Positions 28,898 to 38,256 of a stretch of DNA of 64,000 nt are shown here, one piece after another (position 1 is the first letter of the stretch; every line of letters begins with the position of its first letter). The stretch is taken from the NCBI GenBank assembly GCA_949358305.1, contig OX442314.1:57297369-57361368 (forward strand), read 5' to 3'. The notes beneath the pieces were generated by a model that saw nothing but the letters and a program-made list of their open reading frames with translations, had not been told where the DNA came from and searched no databases. The DNA comes from Strigamia acuminata. Lineage: Eukaryota; Arthropoda; Chilopoda; Geophilomorpha; Linotaeniidae. A program made the position numbers and the translations under genes.

Positions 28898-31732
28898 ATG
28901 GAAGGAGAGGAACCGAAAGAAGGAAGCGAAGCCGGTGCCAACAGCCTCGAACTAGAAACGAATTCGACGCTGCTTGGTTCCGCAAATACTTCGAATACAT
29001 CCGTGGATGTCACCGAAGAATCCGCCGAAGCGTCCGCCGAAGCTCAAGCCGCTCTGGCCGACGCTGCAGCCCGTTTGCCAGTCGCGCCGCCCCGACCACA
29101 ACTTCGAGGAGGCCTATTCGCCGATCCAAACGGCGAAACTCGTGCACAGAGACACGACCGGGTAAATAATTTAAAATAAAATTACCTTTCAGTCATGAAA
29201 AGTAATTAAAAGTGCATTTTCACTCAGAAAAAGCGAAAAGTTCGTTGGTAACGCCTTCGCAAGAAGGCGCCGCCATTATTATCATCAGATGGCGCTGTGT
29301 CTCGTTTTTGAGGCGTTGCTACGGTAACGCTCCAACATTGAAACATAGCCGTCGGAAACAACGTTTTTCACGATTTTTCAGATATTTTGAAAAATTTAAT
29401 GAATCTAAACTGTCGAATGAAATCTCACCCGTGATTTTATTCACTGAAAATTCGGAAATAATTATTTTACACGAAAAAATGGATTTTAATTATTTCTTCG
29501 AATATTTTACAGATCATCCAGCTTCGGGAGACGCATCTCGAACTGCACCCCGATGTTCCGACCGCTCCTGGAGTCTGGCGACATGCATTGCCGCCAGAAA
29601 TCATCAAGTCCAAGGGGAGACTGACGTTTTGGGCGGCCCGACACAAATTCTCCAAGGCCTTAAACAAGCGATGGGGAACGAAGTTTCGGATCGCCTATTT
29701 AATCGATGGATTCGGTCATCGCGACGCCCTCGAGTGGGCAATGAAGCGCGATACCTTCGGACCACTGCGAAACGTGTTGCTCGACTTCGCCTTCACAGTG
29801 ATCACCCAAGAAACACGAGACCATCGCCGTTACTTCAACGCTCCTGCGTGGGAGCGTCGACAGATTTTGGAGGACATCTTCCAACGTCTTGACCAAACCA
29901 AGGCCGAGGTTGTACGCCTCTACCACGAATCTTTCCGTGTAACAACGGACGGAAAGAAACGTTGGGTGCCGACATGCCAGTCGGAAATGCATCAACTAGC
30001 CATGGGCGGATGTTTCCATGCTGATTTCGTGCCAAACCCGTATCCAGAGCCTGAGCCCCGGGTACAGGTCGCTTCCACCATCCACGTGGTGCCACCGCGC
30101 TCCACGTCGAGGTCACGATCATCGAGGTCGCCCTACAGTGGCCGTCGCTCCTCCCCAACACAGTCGTCGGGGGAAGGCGCCATTGGAGGGTTACCTCCAC
30201 TCCAGAAGGCTCGTCATCGCTCACATCACCGACGCGAGTCGACGCCGCCAAAAAGACATTCAAAGTCCGTTTCGAGACACTCGTCCCGAAGCCGACCTCG
30301 AGTGCAATCGCGCCAATCTTCCACGAGGAGTTCACTCTCGTCGCGTGAAGAACGATCCAACGCTTCACAGCTTAACGCTTCCTCCTCCGGCCGGATTGAC
30401 TGGTCGGACGAGATAGCGAAAGAAGATCGACGCATCGCCGCATTACAAGCCGGTCAAGGAGACGTCAACACCTCTTTGCCGTTCGCTTGCCGTCCAGTCA
30501 CCAGCGACATGCGACCAGACCCATCGGTGCCCGTGCCACAAGTGACATCGGTCATCCGTTTTGAGGGATACGTCTCTCAAGAACCATTTCCCGCACAGGA
30601 GTGCGCTGATCTCTGGAGGCGATTCTCATCGTTTCCCGAGACAGCCCAAGCGATGTACCTCGCGCATCTGGACGAATACCAACTCGCTCAGATCCGCGAA
30701 GGTGAGAAAGAATGGCAATGGCTTGCGCGAGAGCTTGCGTCGTGCAAGTCCGACAAGCAACTGCAACGGACGCTGCAGAAGATGAACAGGAAGTTGTCGG
30801 AGGGACTTCTTCGAATCCTGTTCCAAGGAGTCTTTCCCGACCCACAGATTGCTCTGGCAGCCGCCACTCGATTGTGGACCGTGCCGTTAGGGCTTCCACG
30901 AGCCTTGCTGGACGATTGGGAGTCAGTTCGCCCCGATCCTCCAACGATGCTCGCCGAATTGACGCAACAAGCCGAGGCGACTGGCGAAACTCCGGCTGGA
31001 TCCGCCATTCGACTACGGCAAGAATGGGCTACACTGAAGCAGCAGCGCGCAACGGAACGAGCCACCGCCCGTCCCGCTGGCGCACCACCGTCATCCGCAG
31101 CTCCACTCCACGCTGCCATCACGGCAACGTCGAGTGTTTCCCGTGCAACCGAGGCACCGAGTTGCAACATCTCGTCTCCAATGGAGTGGCTCGACAGCGA
31201 CGATCGCGAGTTCGTCGTGCCTGTGGCCAGCGGTGCCAGACCAAAGACGCGCACCCCGGCTTCGCGCAGATCCAGATCCCTCTCGATCTGCAAAAAGTCG
31301 CCGCCACCGCCGCCTCCTCCAAAGGATTCGCCGCCGAGAGATAGGGGATCAAAGATGGCCACCTACCTCACCGCCAATCAACGTTTGCGCTCATTATACG
31401 CCTTTTGCTACATAACGAGCGCAACGAAAACGATTCTCCAGAACAGCGAGGATTTATGGAACCGAGTCCTCGCGTGGCTGGAAAACCACATCAAGGAACA
31501 ACAGCCGTGGATCCTGCATCAACGCCTGGTGTTCGCCCGAATTACGCCTCAAGACCCGCAGGAGTATTTCGAGATGGGTTTTGGACGAAGGGATGGTGTA
31601 GACCGCATAAAGCAAGTGTGGCTCCACATCAACCCTGGCTTCCGGTCAGGACCAAACGCCGGCCGACCTTTGTGCACCGTCACAGAGCACAAAGATCCAA
31701 ACGATCATTCAACGGACATGCTGCCTAAATAA
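28898..31732 (+). CDS. Element 2 third gene, two coding exons, function unknown
   Basis: Coding exon 1 (28898-29161, 88 codons) begins M-E-G-E-E-P and is acidic. The donor CGG/GTAAAT and the acceptor TATTTTACAG/ATC keep the frame across a 351-bp intron (29162-29512). Exon 2 (29513-31732) gives a total of about 827 residues. The first 150 residues of exon 2 look globular, with W-A-A-R-H-K-F and W-E-R-R-Q-I segments. An Arg/Ser-rich stretch follows, then an alpha-helical part, a Pro-rich linker and a C-terminal domain of about 110 residues. There is no signal peptide, membrane segment or envelope motif. It occupies the envelope position but looks like a nuclear or RNA-associated accessory protein; that role is my inference. 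I recognise no family. Confidence 0.7.
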
Positions 31733-31884
31733 TTAGGGAACATGCCCATTCATTAAAAATAATTCCTTTTTTATTTACTGTAATAAAAAAGAATAAATAT
31801 CCTGTTCCATTTTTACTTTGAAACCTTGTGTATTTATTCCTATACTTACCGGTCTCTTTTTGGAAAAGAATAAGATTCTTTCTT

Positions 31885-31898
31885 AAAAGGGGGGGAAG
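31885..31898 (+). promoter_or_regulatory. Polypurine tract of element 2
   Basis: AAAAGGGGGGGAAG directly precedes the TGTGGTGACC start of the 3' LTR fragment. Confidence 0.85.
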
Positions 31899-32120
31899 TG
31901 TGGTGACCTCAAATATTCCTATTTGAGTGCGCACCATATTTCCAAATTGTCTTATAAACATATTCAACAAGCGTATATGTTTTGTTTCAATGTAAATTGA
32001 AATAAAACATACATTAATAAAATATAAAACAAGACACAATATTACCCAAATAATATTGTTTTGCAGCAAGTTTTGGCCCAGCAACAGCGTCAACCAATCG
32101 CGCTGCAGCGTGCATTGCTT
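31899..32120 (+). repeat. Truncated 3' LTR of element 2
   Basis: The first 222 bp of the LTR, equivalent to 20146-20369 with a 2-bp deletion. It ends abruptly at GCATTGCTT and joins a 12-bp tandem pair (TGCAGTCATACT twice), after which the duplicated flank starts at 32133. Confidence 0.9.
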
Positions 32121-32132
32121 GCAGTCATACTT

Positions 32133-34425
32133 GCAGTCATACTGCCAAAATGAATTTGTTTGAATTTTTCCCTTAGTTTGTGTGTGTTGAAAGTGTTATC
32201 AATTGTGTTCATAATTTTCCCGCAAGTTATTGTGCATAATTTAAGTTTTGTTTAATATAATTCCAAACGTGTAAAATGCTGTCCTCTGATTGGTCAGTTC
32301 GTGAAAAGATTTGTGCTTTTCTTTAATGTTCACTCTTTTGTAGTTGGGTTACAGTTAGGTTTGTCATGTCATGTATTTCTAACCTTTATTATGACCAATT
32401 TGGCACATTCAGTTTGTAGTTAAGTGTATTTTTACGGTATAAGTTGTCACAGGAATGGATTTCACACTTGTGTTTAGAATTTCCCACCTAGTTTGAATGT
32501 CAATCCAATCTCTTTTTGTTTCGCGCCCTAAACCAGCGCACCCATTTCCCACCTAGCCGTATCTAGAAGTTCTCTAGAAGCCACGATTTTTTACCACCAC
32601 GCCTAGTGTCATTCTCTTCCCCAGTTTTGAGTGATGAAACTAGGTATTCTACATTATTTTAGCAAACATACACGTGAGCAGGAATTCTGTACTGTAATAA
32701 GTACGGAAGTCTCATGTTCTGTTGTTTATTTATTACAGTAATCTCTCACTTGGGATTTATTTTTCATGCACTTTAATTCTCCGTTCAGGAGGTGTTGAGA
32801 AAATTCCTGCAGAAAGCACGCAGTTGCAAATCGATGGAAATAATGAATTCGATTATTGCAACGATGATAAATCCGTTAAAAGTGATGGTCCTGATCCTAA
32901 TAATGAAGGCGACATTGATTGAAATACCGCAGCTCTTAATTTGAAACCGGGCGTTTATACAAACCCAACCAGAAAAAGTCTAAAATCAATAAAAAATAAT
33001 AATACCAGTAATAATTTATCTGGAAAATTAACGGAATGTGTTTTTTTGTAATTAATGAATGTTTTTTTGTAATTAATGAATGTTTTTTTGTAATTAATGA
33101 ATTTTTTTTTGAAATTGATGAATGTTTCTTTTTGATTGGAGCCATAACGTTGGTTTACCGTCGCGCGTGGAACGTAACACCAAAATGGAGAAATTGTACA
33201 ATATAGGACCGACTAACCAACCGAACGTCTGAGGCACGTTATCTGAACGTTACATTTACCCGGCGCCAATTTGAAGCCCGGGGCGTATTGAATTTTGGGC
33301 GGCTCATACGGGGCCGGCGTTTTAATAAACCCCGGCTTGTGGTGACCTCAAATATTCCTATTTGAGTGCGCACCATATTTCCAAATTGTCTTATAAACAT
33401 ATTCAACAAGCGTATATGTTTTGTTTCAATGTAAATTGAAATAAAACATACATTAATAAAATATAAAACAAGACACAATATTACCCAAATAATATTGTGT
33501 TTTGCAGCAAGTTTTGGCCCAGCAACAGCGTCAACCAATCGCGCTGCAGCGTGCATTGCTTTGATGATGCTGCTAGGCGTGTGCCTGGGCGGAGCATCCC
33601 TTCCCCTCGCGCGTGCCCGGCTCAATTGTTGCACACGACCCGAAGGCGGCCGTGTGTGATCTTTGTGCAACTCGTCATCTGCGCAGCTTTTCTGAGCAGA
33701 TTTAGAAGTGAGCCAAACGGTTTTGGCCCACTCTTCCCGCACTCTTGATTCCACCTCCAAACTGTTCACAACCGTGTCAAACTTCTGCCAAAACTGCAAA
33801 GTGTGATCTGTGATTCTTGGACGAATTGAGTTTCATTGCTGGTCTGTACCAACTGTACAGAATAGCGCCTTCCTGCTTGAATTACTACGTGTAATTTAAG
33901 CCATTTCTGTGTGTGAATTGACATTGAGCTTGCTCTGTCAATTTGAAGGCTTTGTGTCGAGTTTAACTCCACAAAGCGATCTGTGTTAAGACGGATTGTT
34001 ACGTCGAGCTTGCTCCGTAATAATCGAACCGCTGTGTGCAAGACGTATTCTCGTGTTGAGCTTGCTCCGCGAGGATTTTTAGTATATTCAGCAACGTATT
34101 TTAGCGTTGAGTTTACTCCGCTAAAATCCCGCGCTCACACGACGCCATCGACGCCATTTTGGAGCCAACGGTCAACTGTGAGTGTCCAAGTACAAAGAGA
34201 AGCCAGATCGACCCAGTCATTACATTATTATTATTATTTCCCCTTTGCATATATCCAGTGTATTTAGAACGATTAAAACAATCTAATTTTTCCTTTTACT
34301 CTCCGTGTAAAAATCATTCCCCTAGACAACCATTTAGCCACAGAGTAGAAGTCCTGTACGGCATCTCACCGACGATTGCTTATTGAATTTATATAATTTA
34401 ATAAGTAAAAACCCGGATCGCCGCA
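32133..34425. repeat. 2.3-kb duplicated block, second copy, ending in a complete LTR
   Basis: Same sequence as 18941-21233. The LTR within it (33338-34425) is bordered by GGCT on both sides (33334-33337 and 34426-34429), so it has the structure of a solo LTR at the original insertion site. The array of hairpins is present again at 33843-34127. Confidence 0.92.
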
Positions 34426-34444
34426 GGCTATTAAACGGGACATG

Positions 34445-34465
34445 TGTGACCAGCTGCCCCTGCGC
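34445..34465 (+). repeat. 21-bp fragment of an element-1-type LTR start
   Basis: TGTGACCAGCTGCCCCTGCG matches the first bases of the element 1 LTR exactly, then the match stops. It lies 20 bp outside the solo LTR and is probably the stub of an older insertion. Confidence 0.6.
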
Positions 34466-34590
34466 GCCAATCTGTAGGCCCATGGTTAATTTAGCCAGAG
34501 AGCCTAGTACTTTGTTGTGGCATAGCAGCAACTTGTTAACTTAAATGAGTTGTAATTTATTGCATTTTGTTGAGTTATACATTTTTTTTA

Positions 34591-34683
34591 TTTGTCTATA
34601 GATTTAGGCCTACATATTTTTCTCTTTGTCTACAGATTTAGGCTGACATATTTTTTTCTTTGTCTACAGATTTAGGCCTACAT
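34591..34683. repeat. Three-copy 34-bp tandem repeat
   Basis: Units begin TTTGTCTAYAGATTTAGGCY and start at 34591, 34625 and 34659; the last is shortened. No gene is associated. Confidence 0.8.
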
Positions 34684-35290
34684 AATAAGCGACATGGTTC
34701 GGGCATTTTGTTTTATTTTATTTTATCATTTAAATTTGTTATTTATCGGGATTTTCGTTAGTTTTTCAACGTTTTTCACGGCTTTTGCTCTCGAATTTAG
34801 TCTTTTTTTCATGAAATTTCATTCGTTTTTACCGTTTTCTTTAGTTTATCCACGACGGTTTAGGGGTCCGAATTTATCATTCGTAGGAAAACCGCTCAGC
34901 AAGCTGAGTGTAATGCAAAGCAGCAAGAACAGAAAAAACAAGAGGTCCTTGAATGGAAGAGAAAAGAAACTGAGCGATGCAAAATTGTTCACTTGCAACG
35001 CATGTGTCGATGCAGCTTTACACATTATATAATTACAAGAGTATAATTTATTTAAGCCTACATTGTAAAGTTACAAAAAACGGAGGGGCATGTTATGGTT
35101 TTTTTGTCTCGCCAGTTGGCGCTACTTATGTTCATGTTAATGATCTAATTTTTATACTCTATGACCTTTGTATACTTTTTCATGTTAGTCAGTTAAAATG
35201 CGAACTGGTGATTAAAACTTCACTTTGCAACTTTCACCATTGTTTATTTATTAAACCATCCACACCAACAATCACAGCGCAAGGCACTTG
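34684..35290. other. Unassigned stretch, possible decayed coding sequence
   Basis: Around 34890-35030 one plus-strand frame reads a Gln/Lys/Glu-rich segment that could be a coiled coil, but stops and frame changes surround it. I recognise no family. The remainder is AT-rich. Confidence 0.3.
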
Positions 35291-35514
35291 TTTTGTTTTA
35301 CTGCAGAGTCGCATTAGTATTGTTTTGTTTTACTGCAGAGTCGCATTAGTATTGTTTTGTTTTACTGCAGAGTCGCATTAGTATTGTTTTGTTTTACTGC
35401 AGAGTCGCATTAGTATTGTTTTGTTTTACTGCAGAGTCGCATTAGTATTGTTTTGTTTTACTGCAGAGTCGCATTAGTATTGTTTTGTTTTACTGCAGAG
35501 TCGCATTAGTGTTG
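35291..35514. repeat. 32-bp tandem repeat, seven copies
   Basis: Near-identical units contain TTTTACTGCAGAGTCGCATT followed by AGTATTGTTTTG. Each contains one CTGCAG. The homogeneity suggests recent expansion. Confidence 0.93.
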
Positions 35515-35704
35515 TTTTATGTTATTGTTCTATTGTTTTTATTATGCGCGCGTGAGAAGCGGAAAAAATTGATTCTGGCAGTGAAGGCAGAAAATCCATC
35601 TGAATTTAAAGGTCGTCCTTTGTTTCGTGTGTGGAAAGATGAACCAATGAAAAATTATGTTTAAAAGAAGCGGAACTTCAGTACAAGCAAGAACGAGCCA
35701 AAAT

Positions 35705-36885
35705 ATTGGCTACATTCACGATGGAATGAATGTCTTACGATACCAAAGACCAAGAGATGTAAATGCCACATTCATGTAAGAATGCAGTCTTACAATACAT
35801 ATTCAAGTAAATGCCACATTCATGTGGAAATGCGGGCTTACAATACAGAAATATCAAATTCGAGAAATATGAAAAAGAAAAAGATGCGACAGAAATTTTC
35901 AAATGACCAGAGCTCTCTTCTGGTTCCACCGAGACGTGTCAAGTCATCAGTTTATCCAGGGGTGACCACGTGGAGGTAGAGAGTTGGATTTGACACCCCC
36001 TTGCAAACCATGCTGAAAAGCAATGCGAACAAATCAATCATTTCCAATAAAAATGTTCTGGGACTGGAAAACTTAACATAATTTTAGAGATTACTAAAGT
36101 AAAAGTAAATTAAAAATTCGTTTTAAATTAAAGAAAAAAATTGATATGCAAAAAATTAAATCCAACATTTTTAAAAAGTTTTTCAAAAAATCGAATTGGA
36201 CTTATCAGATATTTGTTTTTATAAAGCAGATGCATGTTAGTACTGAAAAATATTAAGGTTAGTGTTCTTTTTTCATGAAACGAAACAAAACGTGATTTTT
36301 TTTTTAACAGGAAAACAATATTTTGCCCAAAAATAAGCCTGGAGTGCATTTTTACACGTAAAATGTACGTTTATGATAAGATTCCGAAATGGCATTTTTC
36401 CGCCCGAAAATATTGTAAATAAAATACTATAATTTACTTCTTTCAAACCAAATTGAAAGTTTGTCCATTTCATATCAAAATTACCACGATTAGTTGACGT
36501 AACTTAATTCGGCAACGTCGCACGAAAATTTGAACTCGCAGATACCACCTGAAAAATATAAAAATGAAAATGGATTGCAATAAAAATATGTTCAAATTCT
36601 CACATTGAGATAAAATGTTACACATTACGTGAGAAATAACCAGTTCTGACCTTCAATTCAGGTAAAATCATCGGCTTCGCGTCGGAACCAAAACGTAGAC
36701 ACCAACGAATGTTTTCTTTGTCCCGACTGGATACGGGGTTTACATGCGAAAATCAGGAAAATTCCAGTCTAGACAGAACAAATCTCGCCGTGTATTCGCA
36801 TATTCTCATCTCCTTGCTTGAATGATGTCACGTGTCAGCACATTTCCATTTAAATCGCATAATTTAAATCGCATAACGAGAAAAA
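35705..36885. repeat. Dispersed 1.2-kb repeat, copy 2
   Basis: Matches 1745-2931 in the same orientation, with the same short-unit start, the same conserved core (about 35900-36005) and AT-rich remainder. Small deletions distinguish the copies. The tRNA-Gly pseudogene begins about 100 bp after it ends. Confidence 0.75.
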
Positions 36886-36982
36886 TATTTCATAAATAAA
36901 TTTGCCTAAGCTGGGAGATGACCCCATTTAAAAATCCTTTGGGAATTGTTTTAAATGACAACCAAGCAACTTTCTTCAACAA

Positions 36983-37041
36983 GCGATGGTGGTATAATGG
37001 TCAGCATAGCTGCCTTCCGGGTTCAATTCCTGGCCATCGCA
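36983..37041 (+). pseudogene. tRNA-Gly(TCC) pseudogene lacking the 3' anticodon arm
   Basis: The 5' half GCGATGGTGGTATAATGG and the AGCATAGCTGCCTTCC that follows match eukaryotic tRNA-Gly(UCC) closely up to the anticodon. The T loop GGGTTCAATTCC and acceptor 3' strand CCATCGC with a terminal A also match, and the acceptor stem is fully paired. About 13 nt covering the 3' anticodon stem, variable loop and start of the T stem are missing. A poly-T terminator follows at 37047-37058. The gene could be transcribed but cannot give a normal tRNA. Confidence 0.8.
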
Positions 37042-37171
37042 AACATTCATTTTTTTTTTTATTTTATTGTGTGTATCAATAAACAATGAGAAAATAAAAG
37101 AAAAGCTTGTTTTTTGCTGCAATTCAATGTCAAAATTTAAAAAAATAAATCAATTTGCCAAAAAAGAAATT

Positions 37172-37244
37172 CGCCCGAACAGGGACTCGAACCCTGGACC
37201 CTTAGGTTAAAAGCCTAATGCTCTACCGACTGAGCTATCCGGGC
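37172..37244 (-). tRNA. tRNA-Lys(UUU)
   Basis: The minus strand reads GCCCGGATAGCTCAGTCGG at the 5' end, an anticodon loop CTTTTAA with anticodon TTT, the T-arm GGTTCGAGTCC, and acceptor TTCGGGC plus discriminator G. All arms pair, and the 73-nt length is normal. It closely matches metazoan nuclear tRNA-Lys(UUU). There is no intron. A six-T terminator follows on the minus strand at about 37161-37166. Confidence 0.97.
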
Positions 37245-38256
37245 ACTTTCCGTTTGAGTCATGTGTGTTGATGGTGTGTTAGGCTTATGGCTTTGACTTC
37301 TACAAAACAAACGAATAAACCCCATAAACTTTCACCTTTCACAAACAAATGACACTTACTGTACACCATGTTCTTCTTTTAAAACCAAAAGGACCCTTTG
37401 CAGCATTATCATCACTTATAGCTAACGTAAACAAATACAAGTAGAAGGAATCCAAAATGCTGCTTAAAGATTTCTTCCAACTTAGCCATGTGTGCAATTT
37501 CGCATACGTTAATTTCTTTAAAGAGTGAAGGATATTAGCAAGTTTGCGGGATGCATTTTTTCCTTATAGTTAAGGACTATACGGTGATGGACCCGCTATC
37601 GATCCCGTCACCTCTTCATTCTTCGAGACAGTCCACCAGCCACCTGTTGTTATGTGGTTTGAATTTAATTCCGGTGTTTTATTATTAGTTAAGTTCGAAT
37701 AATACCGTGGTTGGCGACATCGTCGTCCTCAATTTTGCGAATGGGGTCGATTTTTCTTTTTCGTTTTAATTTTTTCACCTTCCTGGAATTTACAAAAATG
37801 GATGAATAGATTGAAATAAAATAATTTCCTCGATTTTACCCCGATTTTTCGCCTTTCAACGACAGTTTTCCACGATTAACTTTGGTGTATTCACTCATGT
37901 TTACAAGTCGGGACGATAGATGTCACAACACTTGATTTTTGGATTGTTTGATACGATGTGTGGTTTCCTTGCTTTCTGTGACCAGAAAATTTGTTTTTGC
38001 ACGAAAAAGCTAATAAAATTTATTTATACCTAAAAAATTTGTGCACGACTAGCCAAAATGCCCCATTCTTCCCCCATTATAACGATAATATATGACGTCA
38101 TCTCGGCATTTAAACCCCCACGTGTGAAACACCGTGCCAATTTTGTGAATCATCCACCACATTTGTCAGCGTCGTTCAGGAAACTTTTTGAAGTGGGTCG
38201 TGCAAAACTTTCAATTTGTTTGTTGTTCTCCGCTATAAATTTATCATAACAAAATA
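37245..38256. other. Upstream region of the N4BP2-like gene
   Basis: About 1 kb between tRNA-Lys and the first coding exon. I see no other gene. It should hold the promoter and 5' UTR of the downstream gene, but I find no convincing TATA box or initiator to place the start of transcription. Confidence 0.45.

Larger units (their letters stand above)
20146..32120 (+). mobile_element. Element 2: Ty3/gypsy-type retrotransposon with truncated 3' LTR
   Basis: This 12-kb plus-strand element has a 1088-bp 5' LTR, a primer-binding site, gag, pol in the -1 frame and a third gene with introns. A purine tract and only the first 222 bp of a 3' LTR follow, before a junction to duplicated flank. The LTR starts TGTGGTGACC and ends GATCGCCGCA. 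All coding frames are open. It differs from element 1 in LTR, gag and third ORF, so it is a separate lineage. The partial 3' LTR differs from the 5' LTR by a 2-bp deletion near 32059. Confidence 0.92.

Noticed and set aside
29588-31732. Envelope glycoprotein in the third gene of element 2
   Set aside because: I looked for a signal peptide, furin-like site, fusion peptide and membrane anchor and saw none.
35291-35514. CRISPR-like regular repeat array
   Set aside because: The 32-bp units are directly adjacent with no variable spacers, and the genome is eukaryotic.
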